Positions 38,239 to 46,590 of a stretch of 64,000 nt of DNA are shown piece by piece (within the stretch, counting starts at the first letter, position 1; every line of letters begins with the position of its first letter). The stretch lies in NCBI GenBank assembly GCA_024743095.1, contig JANSXF010000002.1, positions 1-64,000 on the forward strand, given 5' to 3'. The notes under the pieces were generated by a model, which was not told where the DNA came from, did not search any database, and saw nothing but the letters and a program-made list of their open reading frames with translations. Source of the stretch: Flavobacteriaceae bacterium. GTDB lineage: Bacteria; Bacteroidota; Bacteroidia; Flavobacteriales; Flavobacteriaceae. The position numbers and the translations under genes were made by a program.

Positions 38239-41200
38239 ATGAGAAATCTCATCTCGTATTTTATTAAATACCACATGGCAGTAAATGTCTTTATTTTGGC
38301 ATTTTTTGTCTTTGGGGTCGTAGGTATTCTTTCCTTGAAATCATCATTTTTTCCACTCAACGAAGCTCGGAACATTACCATAACCATTGCGTATCCTGGA
38401 GCATCACCCCAAGAAATAGAGGAAGGAATTGTTCTAAAAATAGAGGACAACCTCAAAGGACTCGAAGGGGTGGAACGGGTTACCTCCACATCAAGGGAGA
38501 ACAGTGGTACCATCAATGTAGAGATCGAAAAGGAACGGAATGTTGATTTTATGCTATTGGAGGTTAAAAATGCGGTTGACCGTGTGCCGACCTTCCCAAC
38601 GGGCATGGAACCCTTGATCGTGGCCAAGCAGGAACCTGTAAGGCCGACCATCAGTTTTGCGGTAAGCGGAAAGGATATTCCTTTGGCAACATTAAAACAA
38701 ATTGCCCGTCAGATTGAGAACGATCTTAGAGCGATCGACGGTATTTCACAGATACAAATAGATGGCTATCCGGACGAGGAAATAGAGATTGCAGTAGATG
38801 AGAACAGCCTTTTGGCATACAACCTGTCCTTTGCCGATGTTGCCCAAGCCGTTTCCAACGCCAATATTCTGGTAACTGGAGGTAACATCAAGACCGTGAC
38901 CGAAGAATATCTGATCAGGGCGAACAACCGTTCCTATTATGGGGACGAGCTCTCCAATATAATAGTTCGGGGCGATGCTGCCGGACGTGCAGTGCGGTTA
39001 AGGGATGTTGCCGTTATCCGGGATAGATTCTCCGAAACGCCCAACGCTTCCTACTTTAATGGTGAGCTTGCGGTAAATGTCACCATTACAAGTACAAATA
39101 CGGAGGATTTGATGGGTTCTGCCGAGAATGTAAGGCAATATATCGAGGACTTCAACGAAAAATATACCAACGTACGGTTGGATGTAATAGATGACCGTTC
39201 CACGACATTGACCCAACGAACCCAACTTTTGACCGAGAACGCAATTGTGGGAATGATTTTGGTGTTGGTGTTTCTATCACTTTTTTTAAACACCAGATTG
39301 GCATTTTGGGTAGCCTTCGGACTACCTATCGCATTTTTGGGAATGTTCGTTTTTGCACCAATGTTCAACGTCACCATCAACGTACTTTCCCTTTTTGGGA
39401 TGATTATCGTTATCGGTATTTTGGTAGATGATGGAATTGTGATCGCAGAAAATATATATCAGCATTACGAAGATGGAAAATCACCTGTGCAAGCCGCTCT
39501 GGATGGTACCATGGAGGTAATACCACCCATTATTTCGGCCATCATCACGACCATATTGGCTTTTTCCATATTCTTGTTTTTGGATAGCCGTATCGGTGAA
39601 TTCTTTAGTGAAGTCTCCGTAATCGTAATTCTCACCTTGGTAGTTTCCTTGGTGGAGGCATTGATCATATTGCCTGCTCACTTGGCGCACTCCAAGGCAC
39701 TGCACCCCCAGGTTGATAAACCCAAGACCGGAATAGGAAAAGTGTTTGCAGAGTTGCGGGTGATCAACAGAATAGGCGACAGGATAATGAACTACATGCG
39801 GGATAATTGGTACAGCCCGGCACTCCAGTTCATGTTGAACTACAAGTTTTTGACCTTTGCCCTATTCTTTATGGCATTGGCGTTAACTCTGGGGTCCATA
39901 GGTGGAGGAGTTGTCCGTACCGCATTTTTTCCAAGAATTGCGAGTGACCAAGTATCCATAGATCTTACAATGCCCAATGGTACCAATGAAAAAGTGACCG
40001 ATTCCATTATTAGTCTAATTCAGGAGAAAGCACATATCGTAAACCAGGAATTGACAGATGAATATTTACAGGGCATGGACAAAATGCTCTTTGTGAACAT
40101 GATCAAAAACCTTGGCCCCGGTTCATCTACGGCAACACTGGAAATCAACTTGTTGCCCGGTGAGGAGAGACCGGATGGCATACGTGCCGATATGGTCACC
40201 ACACGTCTTCGTGAACTTGTAGGCCCTGTGATCGGGGTGGAGAGTTTGATCTACGGTTCGGGCGGTAATTTTGGTGGAAACCCGGTATCGGTATCCCTGT
40301 TGGGAAATAATATCGAAGAGCTTAAAGCTGCGAAAATGGAGCTTAAGCAAGCTATGGAAGCCAATTCGAATTTAAAGGACGTAACGGACAATGATCCTGC
40401 GGGGATCAAGGAAATACGTTTGCAGCTTAAAGAGAATGCCTATCTGCTCGGATTGGACCTTCGTACGGTAATGAACCAAGTTCGAGGTGGGTTCTTCGGT
40501 GCACAGGCGCAGCGTTTCCAAAGAGGGCAAGATGAGATCAGGGTGTGGGTACGCTACGATAGGGGAAACAGGTCTTCCATTTCCGATTTGGACGAAATGC
40601 GGATATTGGCCCCAAGCGGCGACCGTATCCCATTGAAAGAAATAGCCACGTACACTATCGAAAGAGGAGATGTGGCCATCAACCACTTGGAAGGTAGAAG
40701 GGAGATACAGGTGTCTTCGGATTTGACCGACCCCGAAACCACGAGCGGAACCGATGCCATGTTGTGGATACGAAACGAAGTGTTGCCAGATATATTGGCG
40801 AAATATCCAACCATCAGTCCATCATACGAAGGACAGAACAGGGAGGCCAATAAACTGATAGGATCTCTCGGGTTTGTAGGCCCTATTGTATTGTTCCTCA
40901 TTTTTATAACCATTGCCTTTACCTTTAGAAGCATCAGTCAGCCGTTACTGTTGATTTTTATGGTGCCATTCAGTTTAATAGCTGTGGCTTGGGGGCATTG
41001 GTTACATGGTTTTCCGATCAATATTCTTTCCATGTTGGGAATCATTGCCCTGATAGGTATTATGGTCAACGATGGACTGGTGCTCATTGGCAAGTTCAAC
41101 ATCAATCTAAGAAATGGGATGAAATTCGATGATGCCCTATATGAAGCTGGCCGTTCACGTTTTAGGGCCATTTTCTTGACATCCGTAACCACTATTGCCG

Positions 41201-41529
41201 GTTTGGCACCCTTACTTTTGGAAAAAAGCCGTCAGGCCCAGTTCTTAAAGCCCATGGCCATTTCCATTGCATACGGAATAGGTTTTGCCACCATTTTGAC
41301 ATTGCTCATGCTCCCTTTACTGCTTTCCTTTGGAAACAATATTAAAGTTTTGGCAAAACGGTTGTGGACAGGAGAGGAGGTTACACCGGAAGAGGTGGAA
41401 CGCGCCATTCGCGAAAAGCATGAAGAGGAAGAGATGCGCTCAAACAGGGTAAGCCTGAACGGAACGGACAATACCGGTATGCCACAAAAAGGAGAAGAAA
41501 CCTCAAAAGTTGCAGAAGAGACCAGATAA
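38239..41529 (+). CDS. AcrB-type (HAE/Nod-like) RND efflux permease
   Basis: This is an inner-membrane proton-driven exporter. The 1,096 residues have TM1 (12-34), two large periplasmic loops and TM2-12. The proton-relay acids lie in TM4 (VIGILVDDGIVIAENI, about residue 400), and the second-half equivalent reads GIMVNDGLVLIGKFN, lacking the acid pair, as usual. The opening SYFIKYHMAVNVFILAFFVFG, the SSFFPLN segment and GIEEGIVLKIED-like loop place it in the broad HAE1 branch rather than HME. Its stop overlaps the ATG of the TolC gene (41529). Confidence 0.92.
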   Translation: MRNLISYFIKYHMAVNVFILAFFVFGVVGILSLKSSFFPLNEARNITITIAYPGASPQEIEEGIVLKIEDNLKGLEGVERVTSTSRENSGTINVEIEKERNVDFMLLEVKNAVDRVPTFPTGMEPLIVAKQEPVRPTISFAVSGKDIPLATLKQIARQIENDLRAIDGISQIQIDGYPDEEIEIAVDENSLLAYNLSFADVAQAVSNANILVTGGNIKTVTEEYLIRANNRSYYGDELSNIIVRGDAAGRAVRLRDVAVIRDRFSETPNASYFNGELAVNVTITSTNTEDLMGSAENVRQYIEDFNEKYTNVRLDVIDDRSTTLTQRTQLLTENAIVGMILVLVFLSLFLNTRLAFWVAFGLPIAFLGMFVFAPMFNVTINVLSLFGMIIVIGILVDDGIVIAENIYQHYEDGKSPVQAALDGTMEVIPPIISAIITTILAFSIFLFLDSRIGEFFSEVSVIVILTLVVSLVEALIILPAHLAHSKALHPQVDKPKTGIGKVFAELRVINRIGDRIMNYMRDNWYSPALQFMLNYKFLTFALFFMALALTLGSIGGGVVRTAFFPRIASDQVSIDLTMPNGTNEKVTDSIISLIQEKAHIVNQELTDEYLQGMDKMLFVNMIKNLGPGSSTATLEINLLPGEERPDGIRADMVTTRLRELVGPVIGVESLIYGSGGNFGGNPVSVSLLGNNIEELKAAKMELKQAMEANSNLKDVTDNDPAGIKEIRLQLKENAYLLGLDLRTVMNQVRGGFFGAQAQRFQRGQDEIRVWVRYDRGNRSSISDLDEMRILAPSGDRIPLKEIATYTIERGDVAINHLEGRREIQVSSDLTDPETTSGTDAMLWIRNEVLPDILAKYPTISPSYEGQNREANKLIGSLGFVGPIVLFLIFITIAFTFRSISQPLLLIFMVPFSLIAVAWGHWLHGFPINILSMLGIIALIGIMVNDGLVLIGKFNINLRNGMKFDDALYEAGRSRFRAIFLTSVTTIAGLAPLLLEKSRQAQFLKPMAISIAYGIGFATILTLLMLPLLLSFGNNIKVLAKRLWTGEEVTPEEVERAIREKHEEEEMRSNRVSLNGTDNTGMPQKGEETSKVAEETR

Positions 41530-42854
41530 TGAAAAGCTTTTTTTATAGACTACCCCTGATTTTTATGTTGATTGGCTCATTGGTTCATGCGCAAGATGAG
41601 GTGCTTGCCAAGCAAGAGGCCATCGACTTGATTTTGGAAAACAATCTGGATATCAAGGTCGCGAGAAACACCAAGTTGATCGACGAGAACAATGCCGATA
41701 TCCTAAATTCAGGCTATTTGCCTTCGGTTACCGGAAATGCCAGTGGCAGTATCGACAAGCAAAATTCCGAGGGAGTTTTGGCAAATGGGGATACCAGAAC
41801 GGCACAAGGGGCGGAGACCAGAAGGTACAGCGCAGCGGTAAATGTCAATTATACTTTGTTCGATGGTCTGGGGAGGTATTACAATTACAAGAGTTTTCAG
41901 GAAAGATCAGAACAATCGGAGCTTGAGGTTAGGCAGACCATTGAAAATACCATTCTACAATTATTTACAGTGTATTACGAGGCGGCCCGTCTTACCGAAA
42001 ATACAACGACATTGGAACAAGCCTTGGAGATTTCCAAGGATAGGTTGACAAGGGCGCAGTACCAATTTGAATTTGGACAGAATACCGGTTTGGATGTATT
42101 GAATGCCGAAGTGGACATCAATACGGACAGTATCAATTTGTTGAATTCCAGACAGCAGCTAAGAAATACCATGCGGGATTTGAACCTGATACTCAATCGG
42201 GACTTATCCGCCCAGTTTGCCGCTGATACAACGGTGACATTTGTTCCTGGCCTTCAAATGGAGAATATGTACAACGAGGCCCAAATGAACAATGTTAGGC
42301 TTCAAATTGTGGAAAGGGACATCAACATGGGGCGAAACGATATCAGAATAGCCAAAAGCGGTTATTTGCCCACTATTGGGCTTACCGGAACCTATGGTTG
42401 GAACGAGTCAAGTAACAACAGTCCATTGGCCTTTGCGCTGCAAAATACCTCTACCGGCGTAACGGGGACCGTGAATCTTACCTGGAATTTGTTTGATGGG
42501 GGAACTACGATCACCGGAATAAAAAATGCCAAGATTGCCTACCAGAATCAGGAAATTGCAAAGAAGCAGATACAGTTGGAGGTAGAACGGGATATTAGAA
42601 ATGCATGGGACAGTTATACCAATGCGCTCTATGTTTTGGAAGTTCAGGAGAAAAATCTACAGACCAATCAGAACAACTTCAATCGTACCGATGAAAGGTA
42701 TAAACTTGGTCAGGTCACTTCCATTGAATTTAGGCAGGCCCAGTTGAACCTGTTAAATGCCGAATTGGCCAAAAGCCAGGCCAAGTACAATGCAAAATTG
42801 GCGGAACTCCAAATGCTTCAGGTTAGCGGACAATTGCTCAATATTGACTTTTAG
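41529..42854 (+). CDS. TolC-family outer-membrane protein
   Basis: This is the outer channel of the adjacent RND pump. The 441 residues have a signal peptide (1-20, ending VHAQ) and two OEP repeats with the expected helices (LARAQYQFEFGQNTGLDVLNAEVDI and, in the second half, RTDERYKLGQVTSIEFRQAQLNLLNAE). The first strand region has NLDIKVARNTKLIDENNADILNSG. It is translationally coupled to the permease by a one-base stop/start overlap. Confidence 0.92.
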   Translation: MKSFFYRLPLIFMLIGSLVHAQDEVLAKQEAIDLILENNLDIKVARNTKLIDENNADILNSGYLPSVTGNASGSIDKQNSEGVLANGDTRTAQGAETRRYSAAVNVNYTLFDGLGRYYNYKSFQERSEQSELEVRQTIENTILQLFTVYYEAARLTENTTTLEQALEISKDRLTRAQYQFEFGQNTGLDVLNAEVDINTDSINLLNSRQQLRNTMRDLNLILNRDLSAQFAADTTVTFVPGLQMENMYNEAQMNNVRLQIVERDINMGRNDIRIAKSGYLPTIGLTGTYGWNESSNNSPLAFALQNTSTGVTGTVNLTWNLFDGGTTITGIKNAKIAYQNQEIAKKQIQLEVERDIRNAWDSYTNALYVLEVQEKNLQTNQNNFNRTDERYKLGQVTSIEFRQAQLNLLNAELAKSQAKYNAKLAELQMLQVSGQLLNIDF

Positions 42855-42857
42855 GCC

Positions 42858-43040
42858 ATGTACGAGCATTTTTTTCAATGTCCATATTGTTGGGAAGAAA
42901 TTTCCTTTTTGTTGGATGTCTCCGTGGTAAAACAAACCTATGTGGAAGATTGCGAGGTGTGCTGTAATCCCATCGAGGCCACCGCAAAGTTCAGTAATCA
43001 AGAGCTGGTCTATTTTCAGGCCAAGGAACTCGGCCAATAA
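42858..43040 (+). CDS. CPXCG-motif cysteine-rich small protein
   Basis: The 60 residues have two zinc-binding Cys clusters, CPYC at residues 8-11 and CEVCC at about 32-36, typical of the CPXCG family. No TM or signal is present, so it is cytosolic. It starts 3 bp after the TolC gene and ends at a terminator, so it is part of the RND operon. Its function is unknown; a zinc-ribbon regulator or assembly aid is possible. Confidence 0.85.
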   Translation: MYEHFFQCPYCWEEISFLLDVSVVKQTYVEDCEVCCNPIEATAKFSNQELVYFQAKELGQ

Positions 43041-43041
43041 A

Positions 43042-43070
43042 AAAAGCCGAAGTCTAAGCTCCGGCTTTTG
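43042..43070. terminator. Bidirectional terminator between the RND operon and the GH16 gene
   Basis: Arms 43042-43049 and 43062-43069 pair as AAAAGCCG/CGGCTTTT, extended by AG/CT beyond one mismatch. A-runs and T-runs flank both sides, so the convergent transcripts can share it. Confidence 0.75.
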
Positions 43071-43156
43071 GTCGATTGGAATAAGTAATGGTACTTTTCC
43101 AAAATCTTGAAATTGCAATTCTCAGTAATCTAACTCGTTTGCACTTGAATTGTGTT

Positions 43157-44302
43157 TTACTGATATATTCTTACGTAATCAATTTCAAAGATATCTTCGG
43201 TGAAATTCGCAGGTACATCACCTCCCAAATTTCCGCCTATAGCTATGTTAAGGATCAAATAATGTTCATGGTTGAACGGTTTGTTGGTGCCGTTCTGGAA
43301 TTCATGCACCAAAGTATCGTCCACATAGGTCTTGATGGTTTCGCTGTCCCACTCCATGGAGTATATATGGTATTGTGAATCGGCATTTTCAACGGCCGTT
43401 TCGCCACCTTCATCACTGTACACCTCCGTATTTAAGTCTCCCCAATGAAAATGCGAGATAGTACTGTTTTTGTCCCAGCCTGTTTGTTCCATAATATCTA
43501 TTTCACCACAAAGGGGCCAGCCTACGTTTCCATATTGGCCACCAAAATAGTTGCCGGTTTCATTGGAATTTGCGCCCAAGGTCCAAATGGCGGGCCATGT
43601 GCCCGCGGTGCTTGGGAGCTTGGCCCGTACTTCCACACGTCCGTAGGTAAAGGCGAACTTGGCGTTCAACCTGGCCGAGGTGTATTCCTTTGTGCTTCCG
43701 TTAAATGAGTACTGCTCTTTGATGGCCTTGATTTTTAAGGTTCCATCATTTACATACGAGTTTTCTTCCCTGTCCGTATAGTGCTGTAGTTCATCGTTGT
43801 GCCAGCTGCCATTGTTCGGTGGAATTATTTGATAATGCCATTTTTGATCATCCGGTCTTCCCTCGTTTTCAAATTCATCGGAAAAAACCAATGTAGCGTA
43901 TGCTTGATCGGACCTGTAAACATCCACACTATAACTCTCATTGATAAATTCTCCCGACCCGGAATAGGCCCAGACCGAAATATTATGGGTGTTGGTCCCA
44001 TTTTGAAGGAAGGTGTGTTCTATGGTCCCTGTTTCACTATCAATCTGGTCACCACTGCCAAAACGGAAGGCGTACCTGACCGCATTGTTGGCCGAAGCGG
44101 TTATCTGGACCGTTCCTGAACCATCTCCATTGGGGTTGCCATCATTTGTCCCAACAACGGAAATGTCGACATTTAGGTTGGTAGGGATGTCGTTGGAATC
44201 GGAATCCCCTGAACTGCAGGAAATGGCCAATAGGAGAGATAATATAGAGATATTGAAAATGCTCATTTTTACTATTTGATATATGGATACTTTGTTTTTC
44301 AT
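43157..44302 (-). CDS. GH16 family endo-beta-glucanase lipoprotein (laminarinase-like) with PKD-like domain
   Basis: It cleaves beta-1,3 (or mixed) glucans or related galactans, probably at the cell surface. The 381 residues have a lipoprotein signal with LAISC (Cys about 29; an ATG at 44266 would give a shorter signal). A PKD-like beta domain (about 45-130) follows, then the GH16 jelly roll from about residue 135 (VFSDEFENEGRPDDQKWHYQ). The catalytic ExDxxE is EIDIME at about 266-271, with the pair of Glu as nucleophile and acid/base. W-rich TWPAIWTLG and the C-terminal FEIDYVRIYQ are typical. It is the last gene of the PUL. Confidence 0.93.
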   Translation of the reverse strand: MKNKVSIYQIVKMSIFNISILSLLLAISCSSGDSDSNDIPTNLNVDISVVGTNDGNPNGDGSGTVQITASANNAVRYAFRFGSGDQIDSETGTIEHTFLQNGTNTHNISVWAYSGSGEFINESYSVDVYRSDQAYATLVFSDEFENEGRPDDQKWHYQIIPPNNGSWHNDELQHYTDREENSYVNDGTLKIKAIKEQYSFNGSTKEYTSARLNAKFAFTYGRVEVRAKLPSTAGTWPAIWTLGANSNETGNYFGGQYGNVGWPLCGEIDIMEQTGWDKNSTISHFHWGDLNTEVYSDEGGETAVENADSQYHIYSMEWDSETIKTYVDDTLVHEFQNGTNKPFNHEHYLILNIAIGGNLGGDVPANFTEDIFEIDYVRIYQ

Positions 44303-44316
44303 AGAAAACCTTAGTT

Positions 44317-44355
44317 GGATCAGAGCCCCTTTCCGACAAGGAAAGGAGCTGATCC
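44317..44355 (-). promoter_or_regulatory. Long intercistronic hairpin before the GH16 gene
   Basis: The arms starting GGATCAG...CCTTTCC (44317-44334) and GGAAAGG...GATCC (44340-44355) form two 7-bp helices separated by a small bulge, 15 bases upstream of the GH16 ATG. There is no U-run directly after it, so an attenuator or mRNA-stability role is more likely than termination. Confidence 0.45.
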
Positions 44356-44417
44356 GTTTGCTTAATTAACTAACTCAAATCAATTTATGATTTGTTTCTT
44401 TATTATGTGTGTTATTG

Positions 44418-46553
44418 TTAGTGGAAATAGATATTATCCAAGAAAATGGTGCCATCGCCATCAAACTTCAACTGGATTACATCAGTTAAATCCACTACTC
44501 CCGAAAATTCTGTCAAAGGAATGTCCACACTTACCCATTCTCCAGTGGTTACTTCGAATGCGTATGGAGTCTCAGTAGGCCCTGTGCTGATCAATGATAG
44601 GTTAAGGGCCGATGAATCCTGTGTCCAATAATCCACATGTACCATCGTCATACCAGAAACATCCAATGCAGATGTGAACTGTGTTCCTTGATAGTTAAGG
44701 CCTTCATATTTTAAGGTACTGTTTCCAGCTATATCCTCTTGCGTAACCAAAGTGGCCTGTCCCCAATTAGGATTGAAATCCGTATCGGCAATATCCGTGT
44801 ATGAATCACTAAATATAGAGATTACATCGGCCTGTGCCAATGTAGGGGTAGGTGCTCCAGCTACAGGCTCAGTGGGAGGAGGTGAAAAGAAGTAAATATT
44901 GTCCAAATAAATGGTTCCGTTACCATCTAACTTCAATTGGATTACATCCGTCACATCTACCACACCGGAGAACTCTGTCAAAGGAATATCTATGCTTACC
45001 CACTCACCAGTTGTAATATCAATGGAATACGGAGTCTCAACAGGTCCAGAACTAATTAATGATAGATTAAGCTCTGACGAATCGGAGGTCCAATAATCCA
45101 AATGAACCATCGTCAGACCGGAAACATCCAATGCAGAAGCGAACTGTGTTCCTTGATAGTTCAAGTTTTCATATTTCAAGGTATTGTTGCCAGCGATATC
45201 TTCTTGTGTTACTACGGTAGACTGACCCCAATTGGGGTTGAAGTCTGTGCCTGCAGCGTTGGTATAGGTGTCACTGAACACGGAGATCATATTGGCCTCG
45301 GGCATGGTCGGTTCCGGGGCTCCTGCTGTTGGGGCATTTGAAATTCCTGCTTCATTGTAGAAGAGTACATTGTCCACATATACCGTGTTTGCTCCGCTAG
45401 GGGCGCCCACGAATATCAACTGGGCAATATGCTCTTTGGTAGTAAGTCCTGTGAAATCAGACAGTGGAATATCAAGGGTTACCCATTCTTGCTGAGCGGG
45501 TGCTTCAAATGTCAATTCGTGCTCTACATCGTCACCTCCCTCAAAAGCACCATCTGCTCCAAAGTCTACCAATTTTATTTTGAACTCGGTTGCATCGCCT
45601 GTCCAGATATCCGTTCTAAAATGGGTCATCCCAGAAGCATCAATTGTACTGGAGGTGGTTTCTACTCCTACAAAGTTAAGCTCGCTGTACTTTTTAACTG
45701 CATTCCCACCAATTTCGATGTCCTCCAATGTTGCGTTGGACCAATCGGTTCTCCATGTGTCCACGGCAACGGTGGTATATACATCGCTGAACAGAGAAAT
45801 TACTTGTGTTGGGTCAATGGTTGGGTCGGGAGCAGGGGCGGTAGGTTCGCCAGTTTCCACAGGCTCCTCCACTTCACCGCCTTCGCTCATCACGATATCG
45901 TCGAAATAATGGATGGTTTCGGCACTTTTCTCACCATTGAAATCAAAGAACAGAATCATTCTGTCAAATTTGTCGGAATCACTTGGTGAAAAAACAAATG
46001 ATAATTCCTCCCATTCGTTGGCGACCGTTGTGGTCGCTTGGACTTCTTTCGCAATGGAATCATCGGTCTTGTCCTCAAACTTCATCAGTACAATTTGGTC
46101 TGCAGCAGGAGAATAGACCTTTATTTTTACAGTTTGCATTTCGGTGAAATCCACTTTGCTGGCCAAATCAAAAAAGAAGCCTGCCCATGGTTCAATGTCG
46201 GCTGTTTGAGTATATTCCACTACGGTTTCCGATGTATTGATGCCGGATGGATCTGGATTTTCTATGTATTCAAGGGTAAAGGAGCCATCTTTTTCTCCAA
46301 AGAAGGTTACTTCGGGTCCCCCGCATTCAAAATCCATTCCTTCGGACAATTCGGGGACAATGGTAGAGAAGGTGCAGTCTTCACCTGGTTCGGGCTCGGG
46401 TTCCGGTGTTGGAGGAACATAGGCGGAGGGTGGCGGAATATCGTCCTCCGTTTCGCAAGAAATAATGGTGCCCAATATGCCCAAGGCCATTACCAGGGCC
46501 ATTATGGGCAATTTTGAACGGGATATGTTCTTGTTGTTATGGTGCTTTTTCAT
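44418..46553 (-). CDS. Multi-module surface glycan-binding lipoprotein of the PUL
   Basis: The 711 residues have lipobox IISC (Cys about 33), then a Pro/Glu spacer (PPTPEPEPEPGED) of the kind that holds domains away from the membrane. Four beta-rich modules follow. Module 1 (about 58-235) differs from the rest. Modules 2 (about 245-405), 3 (406-560) and 4 (561-711) are homologous, each opening with ISxFSDxYT and closing with xYLDNIYFF-like strands. Modules 3 and 4 are nearly identical. No catalytic motif is seen. Its place between SusD and GH16 fits an SGBP-B or SusE/F-like glycan binder. CBM function is inferred. Confidence 0.85.
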   Translation of the reverse strand: MKKHHNNKNISRSKLPIMALVMALGILGTIISCETEDDIPPPSAYVPPTPEPEPEPGEDCTFSTIVPELSEGMDFECGGPEVTFFGEKDGSFTLEYIENPDPSGINTSETVVEYTQTADIEPWAGFFFDLASKVDFTEMQTVKIKVYSPAADQIVLMKFEDKTDDSIAKEVQATTTVANEWEELSFVFSPSDSDKFDRMILFFDFNGEKSAETIHYFDDIVMSEGGEVEEPVETGEPTAPAPDPTIDPTQVISLFSDVYTTVAVDTWRTDWSNATLEDIEIGGNAVKKYSELNFVGVETTSSTIDASGMTHFRTDIWTGDATEFKIKLVDFGADGAFEGGDDVEHELTFEAPAQQEWVTLDIPLSDFTGLTTKEHIAQLIFVGAPSGANTVYVDNVLFYNEAGISNAPTAGAPEPTMPEANMISVFSDTYTNAAGTDFNPNWGQSTVVTQEDIAGNNTLKYENLNYQGTQFASALDVSGLTMVHLDYWTSDSSELNLSLISSGPVETPYSIDITTGEWVSIDIPLTEFSGVVDVTDVIQLKLDGNGTIYLDNIYFFSPPPTEPVAGAPTPTLAQADVISIFSDSYTDIADTDFNPNWGQATLVTQEDIAGNSTLKYEGLNYQGTQFTSALDVSGMTMVHVDYWTQDSSALNLSLISTGPTETPYAFEVTTGEWVSVDIPLTEFSGVVDLTDVIQLKFDGDGTIFLDNIYFH
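44424..45345 (-). repeat. Tandem 465-bp coding repeat in the glycan-binding gene
   Basis: Two copies of a 155-codon unit (about 44424-44888 and 44889-45345) align in register at a 465-base offset, with near-identical segments such as QEDIAG, LKYE and NYQGTQF. A third, older copy lies just upstream in the gene. The DNA similarity points to recent in-frame duplication. Confidence 0.75.
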
Positions 46554-46590
46554 CTTTCAATGTTATAAGTTAATGCTAGTTTGTGCCGGT

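Noticed and set aside
44317-44355. Calling the hairpin a Rho-independent terminator
   Set aside because: No U-run follows directly on the transcript strand, and the GH16 gene behind it has no separate promoter of the consensus type.
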